The notes beneath the pieces were generated by a model. The model saw only the letters and a program-made list of their open reading frames with translations, was not told where the DNA came from and ran no database searches. From G965250275 sp965250275 (lineage in GTDB: Bacteria > Pseudomonadota > Alphaproteobacteria > Rhodobacterales > Rhodobacteraceae), in contig OZ252297.1 of NCBI GenBank assembly GCA_965250275.1, forward strand, positions 2,232,001 to 2,296,000: a stretch of DNA of 64,000 nt, read 5' to 3'. The number at the start of each line of letters is the position of its first letter. The stretch's first letter is position 1. This document shows positions 34,210-43,812 of this stretch, piece after piece. A program made the translations under genes and the position numbers.

Positions 34210-34278
34210 AACCGCCCTGTCGTCCTGGCGCTGCGGTCAGAGTTCTGATCACACAGCGCCCGACGCAGCGGGGCGGTT
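34210..34278. terminator. Nested hairpin between convergent aroB and mmsA
   Basis: AACCGCCC (34210-34217) pairs with GGGCGGTT (34271-34278), enclosing inner pairings CGTC/GACG and GGCGCTG/CAGCGCC. Short T-rich stretches lie just outside on both strands. It probably ends transcription from both sides. Confidence 0.5.
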
Positions 34279-34302
34279 CATTTCTTTGCCTCGGAAGGGC
34301 TG

Positions 34303-35802
34303 TTACTCCATCACGGGGATCGAGAACTCTCCACCTTCCTTGATGCCGGAGGGCCAGCGCGCGGTCACTGTTTTCGTGCGGGTGTAAAACTTGAACGCGT
34401 CCGGGCCGTGCTGGTTGAGGTCTCCGAACACGGATTTCTTCCAGCCCCCAAAGGTGTGATAGGCCAGCGGCACAGGAATTGGGACATTGATGCCGACCAT
34501 GCCGATGTTGATCCGGTTCGCGAAGTCCCGCGCCGCATCACCGTCGCGGGTAAAGATCGCGGTGCCGTTGCCGTACTCGTGGTCCATCGCCAGCCCAAGC
34601 GCTTCTTCGTAGGTCTGCGCACGCACGGTGGTCAGAACCGGGCCAAAGATCTCCTGCTTGTAAATATCCATGTCTTTGGTGGCGTGATCAAAGAGATGCG
34701 GCCCCACGAAGAACCCGGTCTCGTAGCCCTGCAGGCTGAAATCGCGCCCGTCGACCACCAGTTTGGCACCCTGATCGACACCGCTCTGGACGAGACGTTC
34801 GATATTGGCCTTGGCGGCGGCGGTCACCACCGGGCCATAGTCCACATCTGTGCCCGAAGTGTAGGGCCCGACTTTAAGCTTTTCGATTCGGGGGACCAGT
34901 TTTTCGATCAGTCGATCTGCTGTTTCGTCGCCCACTGGCACTGCGACTGAAATCGCCATGCACCGCTCACCCGCCGCGCCATAGCCTGCGCCGACCAGCG
35001 CGTCAGCAGCCTGATCCATATCCGCGTCGGGCATGACGATCATGTGGTTTTTCGCTCCGCCGAAGCACTGTACGCGTTTCCCGTTGGCGCAGCCGGTGGC
35101 GTAGATGTATTCGGCAATCGGCGTGGAGCCGACAAAACCGATGGACTGGATGACCGGATGGTGCAGGATGGCGTCCACCGCTTCCTTGTCGCCGTTGACG
35201 ACCTGCAAGACACCTTTGGGCAATCCGGCCTCTTCCATAAGCTCGGCCAGCATCAGGGGCACGGAGGGATCGCGCTCGCTGGGCTTGAGGATGAAAGCAT
35301 TGCCGCATGCGATCGCTGGCGCGAACATCCACATCGGGATCATCGCCGGGAAGTTGAATGGGGTGATGCCTGCCGTAACACCAAGCGGCTGGCGCATGGA
35401 GTACATGTCGATGCCCGGACCCGCGCTGTCGGTGTATTCCCCTTTCAGCATCTGCGGCGCACCGATGCAGTACTCGACCACTTCGAGGCCCCGTTGCACG
35501 TCGCCTGCGGCGTCCGGCAGAGTCTTGCCGTGTTCGCGGCTCAGCGCTTCGGCCAGCTTGTCCATGTCACGGTTCAGAAGATCCACGAACTTCATCAGAA
35601 CGCGGGCACGGCGTTGCGGATTGGTTGCGGCCCATGCGGGCTGTGCGGCAGCGGCAACCTCGACCGCCTGCGCCAGTTCGGCGTCATTGGCCAGCGGAAC
35701 GCGGGCTTGCACCTCGCCGGTTGCCGGGTTCATGACGTCGGCGAAACGCCCGGATGTTCCTTTGACATGGGCGCCGTTGATGTAATGCGTCAGCTCTTGC
35801 AT
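34303..35802 (-). CDS. mmsA: Methylmalonate-semialdehyde dehydrogenase (CoA-acylating)
   Basis: The 499-residue protein is an aldehyde dehydrogenase with the MmsA features GITPFNFPAMIPMW, KPSERDPSVP, GFVGSTPIAEYIY and the catalytic cysteine in AGERCMAIS. It oxidises methylmalonate semialdehyde to propionyl-CoA, in valine and inositol breakdown. The ATG at 35802 gives the expected length. A LysR-type gene starts 87 bases away in the opposite direction and is the obvious candidate regulator. Confidence 0.93.
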   Translation of the reverse strand: MQELTHYINGAHVKGTSGRFADVMNPATGEVQARVPLANDAELAQAVEVAAAAQPAWAATNPQRRARVLMKFVDLLNRDMDKLAEALSREHGKTLPDAAGDVQRGLEVVEYCIGAPQMLKGEYTDSAGPGIDMYSMRQPLGVTAGITPFNFPAMIPMWMFAPAIACGNAFILKPSERDPSVPLMLAELMEEAGLPKGVLQVVNGDKEAVDAILHHPVIQSIGFVGSTPIAEYIYATGCANGKRVQCFGGAKNHMIVMPDADMDQAADALVGAGYGAAGERCMAISVAVPVGDETADRLIEKLVPRIEKLKVGPYTSGTDVDYGPVVTAAAKANIERLVQSGVDQGAKLVVDGRDFSLQGYETGFFVGPHLFDHATKDMDIYKQEIFGPVLTTVRAQTYEEALGLAMDHEYGNGTAIFTRDGDAARDFANRINIGMVGINVPIPVPLAYHTFGGWKKSVFGDLNQHGPDAFKFYTRTKTVTARWPSGIKEGGEFSIPVME

Positions 35803-35889
35803 GGGATGTCCCTCCAATCGGATTTGGCGAAAGATAGGCTTGCGCAGATGCCTTGAACAGAGGCAAGATTTCAAAAAGGCTTTGCGAAA

Positions 35890-36807
35890 ATGCAGGAGGC
35901 GTGGGCCGAATTGGAGCCGCATTGGGATGATCTGCGGGTGTTTCTGGCCGTTGCACGTCAGGAAAGCCTGTCCGGCGCAGGGCGGGAACTGAAGCTGGAT
36001 CCGGCCACAGTCGGGCGGCGGGTGGCGCGGCTCGAAACGGCGCTGGATGCGCCGCTCTTTGCCAAATCGCCGCAAGGCTACGCCTTGACCGCCGCTGGCG
36101 AGCGGCTGATGGCTCAGGCCGAGCAAGTTGATCAGGCGATGCGGGCAGCCCGCGATGCGATGGCGGGGCCCAGCGACACCTTGTCGGGTCAGATCCGCAT
36201 CGGAGCGCCTGATGGCTGCGCCAACTACCTGCTGCCGCAAGTCTGTGCGGAAATCGCCGCCGCGAACCCCGACCTGGAAATACAGATTGTGGCTTTGCCT
36301 CGTGTTGTGAACCTTAACCGGCGCGAGGCGGACATGGCCATCGCTGTCAGCGCCCCGACCGCGGGACAGCTATTGGTGCAAAAGATCACCGACTACCGGT
36401 TGCATCTGGTTGCCGCGCGAAACTACCTTGTTGCGCACCCCAAGATCGAAAGCGTCAGCGATCTCAAGGGTCACCGGATGATCGGCTACATCCCGGATAT
36501 GATTTTCGATGCAGAACTCGACTATCTGAATGAGTTGGGCATGGACCGGGTCGCCTTGGCATCCAACTCGGTTCCGGTTCAGTTGCGGCTTGCTGTCACA
36601 GGGGCGGGGATGTGCGTGGCCCATGACTTTGCCCTGCCATTCCACAAACCACTCCGAAAAGTGCTGGCAGATCAGGTCAGCCTGACCCGAAGCTTCTATT
36701 TGGTGCGTCATCAGGGGGATCAGCGGAGCGACCGGCTCAATCGGTTTGCGGCTTTGCTGTGCGATGGTTTGCGCGCCGAGTTGCTGCGCCGCGAGGGGCT
36801 GTCTTGA
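35890..36807 (+). CDS. LysR-type transcriptional regulator (divergent from mmsA)
   Basis: The 305-residue protein has an N-terminal winged helix-turn-helix (DDLRVFLAVARQESLSGAGREL, then LDPATVGRRVARLE) and a C-terminal periplasmic-binding-like effector domain. It lies divergent from mmsA, as LysR regulators usually lie beside their target. The effector is not known; a metabolite of valine or propionate breakdown is the natural guess. The next gene (CBS protein) is about 60 bases further on the same strand. Confidence 0.88.
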   Translation: MQEAWAELEPHWDDLRVFLAVARQESLSGAGRELKLDPATVGRRVARLETALDAPLFAKSPQGYALTAAGERLMAQAEQVDQAMRAARDAMAGPSDTLSGQIRIGAPDGCANYLLPQVCAEIAAANPDLEIQIVALPRVVNLNRREADMAIAVSAPTAGQLLVQKITDYRLHLVAARNYLVAHPKIESVSDLKGHRMIGYIPDMIFDAELDYLNELGMDRVALASNSVPVQLRLAVTGAGMCVAHDFALPFHKPLRKVLADQVSLTRSFYLVRHQGDQRSDRLNRFAALLCDGLRAELLRREGLS

Positions 36808-36866
36808 CTTGGCGTCACATTGCGGCGACCCTTTTGTTCCAGTCAGCACGCTAGGGAGGGAACGGA

Positions 36867-37301
36867 ATGCATGTTCATCAAATTCTCAAATCCAAGGCCA
36901 GCACGGGCGTGGTCACCGTCAAGCCATCGCTGACGGTATCGCAGGCGGCAAAGGTTCTGGGCGAGAAGGGCATCGGTACAGTCGTTGTGTCTGAGGATGG
37001 ACAACGCCCCGACGGCATCCTCTCCGAGCGCGACATCGTGCGGCAGCTTGCGAAAGTGGGCAGCGGATGTCTGGAGCAAAGGGTCGATGTGTACATGACG
37101 CGTAAACTCATCACCTGCAGTGCCGAGTCAGACGTGCAGGAGGTCCTCAACCAGATGACCGAAGGCCGGTTCCGGCATATGCCGGTCCTGGAGAACGGGA
37201 TGTTGGTCGGCCTGATCTCGCTGGGCGACGTCGTGAAGGCCCAATTGGCCCATCTTGCGATGGAGAAAGATGCCCTCGAAGGCATGATCATGGGATACTG
37301 A
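36867..37301 (+). CDS. CBS-domain pair protein
   Basis: The 144-residue protein is just two CBS repeats: the first around VKPSLTVSQAAKVLGEKGIGTVVV, the second around TCSAESDVQEVLNQMTEGRFRHMPVL. Such stand-alone pairs bind adenine nucleotides or SAM and regulate other proteins. It has a strong ribosome site (GGAGGG). The short C-terminal helix (DVVKAQLAHLAMEKDALEGM) is typical of the family. Its partner is unknown. Confidence 0.88.
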   Translation: MHVHQILKSKASTGVVTVKPSLTVSQAAKVLGEKGIGTVVVSEDGQRPDGILSERDIVRQLAKVGSGCLEQRVDVYMTRKLITCSAESDVQEVLNQMTEGRFRHMPVLENGMLVGLISLGDVVKAQLAHLAMEKDALEGMIMGY

Positions 37302-37391
37302 GCCCATCTCCGGTTGAGGTGGTCTGCGCCTTGCAATCGGTAGAGAATTGGTGTTTGCCTGCGCGCATTGAGCGTCGCGAAGGAGGCGAAA

Positions 37392-37883
37392 ATGCGCATC
37401 GGGCTCTATCCGGGGACGTTCGACCCAATCACGTTAGGCCATATTGACATCATCCGTCGCGCCTCATTGATGGTCGATCGGCTGGTGATCGGGGTGGCTA
37501 TCAATCGTGACAAAGGCCCGCTCTTTTCGCTCGAAGAACGTGTGGAGATGATTGAGGCGGAATGCGCGAAGCTGAGCGACCAGACCAACACTGAGATTGT
37601 TGCGCACCCGTTCGAGAACCTGTTGATCAATTGCGCGCGCGATGTCGGCGCCCAGATCATTTTCCGTGGGCTGCGCGCGGTTGCGGATTTTGAGTATGAA
37701 TTTCAGATGGTTGGCATGAACCGTGCGCTGGACAACAGCATTGAAACGGTGTTCCTGATGGCCGAAGCGCGTCATCAGGCCATCGCCAGCAAGCTGGTAA
37801 AGGAAATCGCGCGGCTGGGCGGAGACGTATCGAAGTTCGTCACGCCGCAGGTTAATGACGCCCTGCTGAAACGCCTGCGCTAA
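37392..37883 (+). CDS. coaD: Phosphopantetheine adenylyltransferase
   Basis: The 163-residue protein starts with GLYPGTFDPITLGHIDII, which includes the T/H-x-G-H nucleotide motif, and contains FRGLRAVADFEYEFQM and ISS-like later parts. It makes dephospho-CoA from phosphopantetheine and ATP, the fourth step of CoA synthesis. AGGAGG sits 7 bases before the ATG at 37392, which fixes the start. It ends 2 bases from the convergent purL stop. Confidence 0.96.
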   Translation: MRIGLYPGTFDPITLGHIDIIRRASLMVDRLVIGVAINRDKGPLFSLEERVEMIEAECAKLSDQTNTEIVAHPFENLLINCARDVGAQIIFRGLRAVADFEYEFQMVGMNRALDNSIETVFLMAEARHQAIASKLVKEIARLGGDVSKFVTPQVNDALLKRLR

Positions 37884-37885
37884 CC

Positions 37886-40045
37886 TTAGCCAAGCGCCTC
37901 TTCAAAACTGCCGCGATACACCGCACTCAGCTCTGACAGCGGCGCACTGGCGTGGCCCAGCCGCACTGTGTCACCCGTGAACTTGCCCACCGTGGAGATT
38001 GGGACACCCGCGCTCGACGCGGCGATCATCAGGGCCTCGGCCTGGTCGAAGTTGCAGGCCACCAGATACCGAGCCTGATCCTCACCGAAAAGCGTCGCGG
38101 TATCACCGCTGTCCAGATGCACGCCGATGCCGGCCATTTCGGCCAGTTCAAAGGCTGCCATTGCCAGTCCGCCATCCGACAGGTCGGTGCAGGCCCGGAT
38201 CAGTTCGGCGTTTGCGCGGATATACTCCCCATTGCGGCGTTCCGCCTCCAGATCAACCGTAGGCGCATCGCCGTCTTCGCGGTTGAAGACTTCTGACAGG
38301 ATTGCCGATTGCCCCAGATGCCCGGATGTTTCACCGATGAGCAGCGCCAGATGCCCTTCGCGGACGGCATTTCCAATGATCTGGTCGTTGTGGGTCAGCA
38401 ATCCGACCGCCCCGATGGTCGGGGTGGGCAGAATAGCCTGTCCCTCGGTTTCGTTGTAAAGCGACACGTTGCCGGACACGATCGGCATGTCCAAGGCGGC
38501 GCAGGCTTGCCCAATCCCCTGAATGGCCCCCACGAACTGCCCCATGATCTCGGGTTTTTCCGGGTTGCCAAAATTCATGTTGTCAGTGGTCGCCAGCGGT
38601 TTGGCGCCAACGGCACTGAGATTGCGGAAGGCTTCTGCCACCGCTTGCTTGCCTCCCTCGACAGGGTTTGCACGCACGTAGCGCGGCGTGACGTCCGAGG
38701 TAAAGGCCAGCGCCTTGTCCGTGCCATGGATGCGGACAATGCCCGCGCCCATACCGGGTGTGCGCGCGCTGTCGGCCATGACCATGGTGTCGTATTGCTC
38801 GAACACCCAGTTCTTGGCGGCGTAATTGGGGCTGGCCAAAAGTGCGCGCAATCCGTCGATCGGATCAACCTGGGGAACCTCGCTCATAGGCTCGGCCGGC
38901 GGAGTTGCGTCCCATGGCCGATCGTATTCCGGGGCGTTGCCGCTGAGCGCTCTGAGCGGCAGATCAGCTTTCACTTCCCCGTTCAGCCGGATGATGAACC
39001 GGTCCTCGGCAATGGTTTCGCCGACAATGGCGAAGTCGAGATCCCATTTGTCGAAAACCGCCTTGGCCTCGGCCTCCAGTTCCGGGCGTAAAACCATCAG
39101 CATGCGTTCCTGGGATTCCGAAAGCATCATTTCGTAAGCGGTCATGTTAGGTTCACGGGTTGGCACTTTCTCAAGGTCGAGAACTACCCCTAGTTCCCCT
39201 TTGTCGCCCATTTCGACAGCAGAACAGGTCAGACCGGCCGCCCCCATGTCCTGAATGGAGATCACGGCACCCGTTGCCATCAGCTCCAGACATGCTTCCA
39301 TCAAGCGTTTCTCTGTAAATGGATCTCCGACCTGCACGGTGGGGCGTTTTTCTTCGATGGTGTCATCAAACTCGGCAGAGGCCATCGTGGCCCCGCCAAC
39401 GCCATCGCGCCCGGTCTTAGCTCCGAGATAGACCACGGGCATGCCGATACCCGAAGCTGCCGAGTAGAAGATGCTGTCGGCGTCCGCCAGCCCAGCGGCA
39501 AAGGCATTCACCAAGCAGTTGCCATCGTAGGCCGGATGGAAACGGACCTCGCCTCCGACGGTCGGGACGCCAAAGCAATTGCCATAGCCGCCGATTCCAG
39601 CGACCACACCATGCACAAGTTGCCGGGTCTTGGGGTGGTTCACGTTGCCAAAGCTCAGGGCGTTCATCGCCGCGATGGGCCGCGCACCCATGGTAAAGAC
39701 ATCGCGCAGAATGCCTCCGACACCCGTTGCTGCGCCCTGATAGGGCTCGATGTAAGAAGGATGGTTGTGGCTCTCCATCTTGAACACAACCGCCTGGCCG
39801 TCTCCGATGTCGACAACGCCTGCGTTTTCGCCAGGCCCGCAGATCACTTGCGGGCCGGTTGTCGGCAAGGTCCGCAGCCATTTCTTGGAGGATTTGTAGG
39901 AACAATGCTCGTTCCACATCGCCGAGAAGATGCCCAGCTCGGTGAACGTGGGTTCACGGCCGATGATTTCGAGGATGCGCTGGTATTCATCGGGCTTCAG
40001 TCCGTGGCTTTCGATCAGCTCCGGCGTGATGGCAGGTTCGGACAT
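37886..40045 (-). CDS. purL: Phosphoribosylformylglycinamidine synthase subunit PurL
   Basis: The 719-residue protein is the small-type PurL used with PurS and PurQ. It shows EHCSYKSSKKWL, HNHPSYIEPYQGAATGVGG, GGEVRFHPAYDGNCLVN and QDMGAAGLTCSAVEMG, with later domain repeats. It turns FGAR and glutamine-derived ammonia into FGAM with ATP. The ATG at 40045 starts the family-typical MSEPAITPELI. purS and purQ are not in this window, although purM and purN are 18-20 kb away. Confidence 0.95.
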   Translation of the reverse strand: MSEPAITPELIESHGLKPDEYQRILEIIGREPTFTELGIFSAMWNEHCSYKSSKKWLRTLPTTGPQVICGPGENAGVVDIGDGQAVVFKMESHNHPSYIEPYQGAATGVGGILRDVFTMGARPIAAMNALSFGNVNHPKTRQLVHGVVAGIGGYGNCFGVPTVGGEVRFHPAYDGNCLVNAFAAGLADADSIFYSAASGIGMPVVYLGAKTGRDGVGGATMASAEFDDTIEEKRPTVQVGDPFTEKRLMEACLELMATGAVISIQDMGAAGLTCSAVEMGDKGELGVVLDLEKVPTREPNMTAYEMMLSESQERMLMVLRPELEAEAKAVFDKWDLDFAIVGETIAEDRFIIRLNGEVKADLPLRALSGNAPEYDRPWDATPPAEPMSEVPQVDPIDGLRALLASPNYAAKNWVFEQYDTMVMADSARTPGMGAGIVRIHGTDKALAFTSDVTPRYVRANPVEGGKQAVAEAFRNLSAVGAKPLATTDNMNFGNPEKPEIMGQFVGAIQGIGQACAALDMPIVSGNVSLYNETEGQAILPTPTIGAVGLLTHNDQIIGNAVREGHLALLIGETSGHLGQSAILSEVFNREDGDAPTVDLEAERRNGEYIRANAELIRACTDLSDGGLAMAAFELAEMAGIGVHLDSGDTATLFGEDQARYLVACNFDQAEALMIAASSAGVPISTVGKFTGDTVRLGHASAPLSELSAVYRGSFEEALG

Positions 40046-40127
40046 CCTGTAAGTGGCCCCCAAAAGTCAATTTGTGCGCCGCTTTTAGGCGAAGCCTGAG
40101 GCAGGGGGAAGGGCAAAGCGGATTCGC

Positions 40128-41216
40128 TCAGAACCGTTGACCCACAGAGATGTAGAGCAGGTTCTCGCCATCGTCGTTGAGAGAGGTGTCGACGGCGAAA
40201 TCCACCGGGAATTTCTTGGACACGCGGTATCGCACCCCGACCCCTGCCGCCTGTCCGCCGTTGTTCAGATTGCCCAGCCGGTCCCCCACCGCGCCAGCGC
40301 CGGCAAATACGACGAAGCCGAAGCGGTTGCCCAACCGTCGCCGGTACTCGACCTGCGCGGATAGCATCCGGGCGCCCAGAATTTGCGTGACGTTGAACCC
40401 CCGAAAGGCGTCCGTGGCCCCGACGGAGCATTGGTCATAGAACGGTGTCGACTGCGAGGCGCTGCAGATCGCGGCCCGGGCAGCGATCACGCTCTGGGGA
40501 CCAAGCGGGCGGTAAACGTCGAACAGGGAATAGGCCTTGGTGTAATCGTCCACCGTGCCTTTGAGCACGATCCCACGGCTGGCGACCACCTGTAGCCGCA
40601 ATCCGGTTGTCGGGTAAAACGTGTCATCTCGTTTGTCCCATTCAGCCTTTGCCCCGACATTGAGCACCTCAAGGTTCAGGGCCGGCTGGAACCTTCGAGG
40701 CAACAGCGACAGGTTCGTGGAAATGTCGGTGTCGAGGTACCGCAGGAAACCGCCGAACGAGATATCCGGGGTCACGCCATAGCTCAGTTCCAGTCGTCCG
40801 AGCACGCCGCTTTGATCCAGCGGCAGGTCAAACCCAGGCGTGACAAGATCGTAGTTGAGGTCTGCTTCGGCATAGAGCGCGGCGAGTTGCCAGCGGTTGT
40901 TCAGGAAGTTGAGCGTGACGGAGCCACCCGCCGCGCGGCTTCCGTTGTCAGAGCGCATGGCGCCCACGCCAATCGAAGAGGGGTCTGATCCCTGATCTGT
41001 CTGAAAGAGATACCCGATGCCCAGTGCGAGTCCGGTTCCGATCATCGGATTCTGAAACGGAATTGGGGCGCCGACGACAGAACCGTTGCGAAACCCGAAC
41101 TCCGGCGCTTCGCTGGCCTGTCTGACACTGCCGGTTTGGCCGCCGACGATGCCTTGCTGGGCGCTGGCGGCAGTCGCAAGCCAAAGGGCTGCGACTGTGC
41201 AAATCAGCGCCCGCAC
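40128..41216 (-). CDS. Outer-membrane beta-barrel protein (surface antigen D15/BamA-like)
   Basis: About 362 residues. A signal peptide (VRALICTVAALWLATAASAQ) is followed by a barrel-like series of amphipathic strands. The protein ends in an outer-membrane C-terminal signature (NLLYISVGQRF, terminal Phe). The strand pattern (RLELSYGVTPDISFGGFLRY and the like) recalls BamA/TamA-type barrels without POTRA domains. The start is probably GTG at 41216 (or TTG at 41222), directly after the mechanosensitive channel stop; there is no ATG in place. It likely shares the channel's transcript. Confidence 0.7.
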   Translation of the reverse strand: MRALICTVAALWLATAASAQQGIVGGQTGSVRQASEAPEFGFRNGSVVGAPIPFQNPMIGTGLALGIGYLFQTDQGSDPSSIGVGAMRSDNGSRAAGGSVTLNFLNNRWQLAALYAEADLNYDLVTPGFDLPLDQSGVLGRLELSYGVTPDISFGGFLRYLDTDISTNLSLLPRRFQPALNLEVLNVGAKAEWDKRDDTFYPTTGLRLQVVASRGIVLKGTVDDYTKAYSLFDVYRPLGPQSVIAARAAICSASQSTPFYDQCSVGATDAFRGFNVTQILGARMLSAQVEYRRRLGNRFGFVVFAGAGAVGDRLGNLNNGGQAAGVGVRYRVSKKFPVDFAVDTSLNDDGENLLYISVGQRF

Positions 41217-41226
41217 GGGCAAGGGG

Positions 41227-43500
41227 TCAGACCTCTTTGTCGCGGGCCTGCTGCGCGGCGGCCTCGGCTGCTGCGGCCTTGATAGCGGTCGCTTCTGCCT
41301 CGGTGACAGTGTCCTCGTCGTGCATATCCGGAATGGCGACCCGCACTTCGCGGCGCGCAAACTCGATGCCGGCCTCGTTGAACGCATTCTTCACCTTGTT
41401 GAAGATTTCCTTTCGGATGGTGAATTGCGTGCCCGGCTTGGCCATGAATTTCCCGCGCACGATCATGCCGACGTCGTCAAAGTCCAAAACCCCCTGACTT
41501 TTGAAGGGCTGCAGGAAGTCGTCTTTGAAGAGCGGGTTCTCGGACATCTCGGCACCGATCTGTTTGAAGATCTTCTTGACCTTGTTCGGATCGGTATCGA
41601 AAGGCACGGTGAACTTCAGCTTCATGATCACCCAGTCACGGCTGTAGTTGGTCAGTTTGGGGATCTCACCATAAGGAATGGTGTGCACTGGCCCGCGATG
41701 GTGGCGCAGCTGCATCGAGCGGATCGAGATTTTTTCGACCGTGCCCGCAGTGCCATCGACCTCGACATACTCGCCCACACGGAAGGCGTCATCGATAAGG
41801 AAGAAGACGCCGGAGACCACATCCGAGACAAGTTTCTGCGCACCGAAACCAATGGCCAGACCGAGGATACCGGCACCAGCCAGAAGCGGTGTGATGTCGA
41901 TGCCGAGGCTGCCGATGGCCAGCAGACCAAAGACCACTGCGATGGCGCTCTGCGCTGTGATCCGCATCAGCGGAAGTACCGTGGCGAGGCGGGAGCCGCC
42001 TGCACCGCCACCTTCGCCCTGGGCTTCGTCTTCGCTGATCACACGGCTTGTGAATTCCTTGGCCAGCCGGCGGTTGATCCAGAGCGACACCCCTTCGAAG
42101 ACTACGTACCCAACAGCGAGGGTAAGCAGGAACTGGAACAGATTTGCGCCAGCGCCTTCGGCTTCGCCGGTCAGCGAGAAGAGATTGATCTGCCATGCAC
42201 CTGCAATCAGCAGAATGACAACGCCAGCCACCAGGACCCGTCCGATCCGGATAAAGCTGCGCTTGGTCGATTTGTAGGCCGCCAGAGCAATGGGGCCTTC
42301 CCCGGACATCGGTGGCTGCAAGTGACGCACAAGACCTCGGATCATCGTATCCAGCGCTGGTGCCATGAGCAGCCAGAACATCGTGGTGTAGTGCGGCGTG
42401 TTCAAAAGCAGCGCCACGTTCCCATAGCCAGCGACAAGCTCAACCACGACCCACATGACAATGGTCACGGCAACAGCAAAATAAGGGTACGCCAGCGCGA
42501 TCTTTTCGTCGAAAGGCGTACGGTCGGGGTCTGTCCCGCGCATCATGTCGACCAGACCAGCCCTCGCGGTCCATGCGATCACACCGATATAGATGTGCAC
42601 CGCTGTGTTCAGCCAGAACCCGATCCGGGTTTCGCCCATCGGCATCCCGTTTTGGGAATTGAACCGCACGATGAAGATCGAGAAGCCTGCCAGCAGGACC
42701 AACCCGACCAGATTGCGTTGCAGGTAGTTGGCCCAGTGATCATCGACATTCACCAACCGCATTTCTGAACGCTTCGGTGCCAAGATGAACCGACCCACGG
42801 CGGCGCCCAGACGGGGGAACCAGATCAGATAGGTCAGGAAGGGCGCTGCAAAGGCCAGTTGCTGCGGGTTCAGAATTGCCAGACCTACGGTGCGCACGCC
42901 CAGGTAAAACCCGATCAGGCCCGCAATCTCTCGCAGAAACCTTTGGAAAAGGAAGCTCAGCGCGGACCACAGAGTGCCTTCTTCGCCTTCGGGGATGTTA
43001 CCGCGCCAGCGGCTGATGGCGAACTTGACCACCCATTCCGCGGCCAGACCTGCGGCCAGGGCCACGGCGATCAAACCGAACAGAACCAACAGACCGGTGT
43101 CGCTGTAGCTGTTCGCAAAGTTTTGAAAGACTTCGCCCTGAGAGCTGAGCAAGTTTGGCACGCGAGAAACGACGTCAACCATATCTGCGGCAAACAGGCT
43201 CCACGCCTCGGCAACATTTGCAATCAGTCCGCGCGGTTCGGCCCCTGTTTCCGCCTGAGCTGCCGCGACGGCGTCCAACCTTTGCAGCAGGAGTTCCCGG
43301 ACCTCGGCATCCGACATGCGCGCCACCAGATCGTCCACCACCTCAGGCGTCAGTTCTTCGGGCAGAACCGGCGCGGTTTCCCCGGCGCTGTCGCCGCCGC
43401 CCGTGGCCATCTGCAGCGCTTGGGCGTTGCCATCGCTCGCAGAGAAGAGACCCAGGCTTAGAACGGAAAAAAGGAGCAGGCATCGGACCAAAAACGGCAT
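41227..43500 (-). CDS. Large MscS-family mechanosensitive channel
   Basis: The 757-residue protein begins with a signal peptide (LVRCLLLFSVLSLGLFSASD). A periplasmic helical part and about ten membrane helices follow, then the MscS pore helix and beta domain (LLAGAGILGLAIGFGAQKLVSDVVSG, and FRVGEYVEVDGTAGTVEKISIRSMQLRHHRG). The long N-terminal part resembles MscK/YbdG-like large forms. The ATG at 43500 has GAGGGA in place. The channel would release ions under hypo-osmotic stress. It is followed at once by the barrel protein gene. Confidence 0.88.
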   Translation of the reverse strand: MPFLVRCLLLFSVLSLGLFSASDGNAQALQMATGGGDSAGETAPVLPEELTPEVVDDLVARMSDAEVRELLLQRLDAVAAAQAETGAEPRGLIANVAEAWSLFAADMVDVVSRVPNLLSSQGEVFQNFANSYSDTGLLVLFGLIAVALAAGLAAEWVVKFAISRWRGNIPEGEEGTLWSALSFLFQRFLREIAGLIGFYLGVRTVGLAILNPQQLAFAAPFLTYLIWFPRLGAAVGRFILAPKRSEMRLVNVDDHWANYLQRNLVGLVLLAGFSIFIVRFNSQNGMPMGETRIGFWLNTAVHIYIGVIAWTARAGLVDMMRGTDPDRTPFDEKIALAYPYFAVAVTIVMWVVVELVAGYGNVALLLNTPHYTTMFWLLMAPALDTMIRGLVRHLQPPMSGEGPIALAAYKSTKRSFIRIGRVLVAGVVILLIAGAWQINLFSLTGEAEGAGANLFQFLLTLAVGYVVFEGVSLWINRRLAKEFTSRVISEDEAQGEGGGAGGSRLATVLPLMRITAQSAIAVVFGLLAIGSLGIDITPLLAGAGILGLAIGFGAQKLVSDVVSGVFFLIDDAFRVGEYVEVDGTAGTVEKISIRSMQLRHHRGPVHTIPYGEIPKLTNYSRDWVIMKLKFTVPFDTDPNKVKKIFKQIGAEMSENPLFKDDFLQPFKSQGVLDFDDVGMIVRGKFMAKPGTQFTIRKEIFNKVKNAFNEAGIEFARREVRVAIPDMHDEDTVTEAEATAIKAAAAEAAAQQARDKEV

Positions 43501-43812
43501 TACAAATCCCTCGAGCACGTAGCTGTTACTTTTTGTGTTCGAATACCTGCTCTTGAGGCGGATTGCACGTATTTTGAGAGTATTGCCCGAAACAACGGCA
43601 CGTCCCCAAGCTGACTGAAAAATCAAGAGCTTGAGTGCTTGGATAAAAAAAGGCCGAGCACAAAGCTCGGCCGAAGTCCAACAGGGAGGTATGAAGATGA
43701 TATGAACCTAGGCCCAATCGCCTTCGTTTGATGATTTAGGTGGCGAAATTCGTCTGATCAAGGGCTCAACCCCTTAACTTTTGTCATTGCCGCCATGCAC
43801 AGGCCGCATGGC
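43501..43812. other. Intergenic region with terminator; no gene seen
   Basis: The 312 bases between the channel start and the LysR stop hold the terminator described separately and a perfect ribosome-type GGAGGT before a four-codon ORF near 43690. That ORF is too short to call a gene. Confidence 0.5.
43644..43672 (-). terminator. Intrinsic terminator after the LysR gene
   Basis: GGCCGAGC (43652-43659) pairs with GCTCGGCC (43665-43672) around ACAAA. On the minus strand seven T follow the stem. It ends LysR transcription before the channel gene. Confidence 0.85.

Noticed and set aside
41086..42768. 560-codon plus-strand frame opposite the MscS-family channel
   Set aside because: His/Gln/Arg-rich translation without domains. 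The channel on the minus strand has signal peptide, helices and MscS core.
43688..43704. Perfect GGAGGT followed by a four-codon ORF
   Set aside because: Too short to defend as a gene and no attenuator-like structure follows on that strand.
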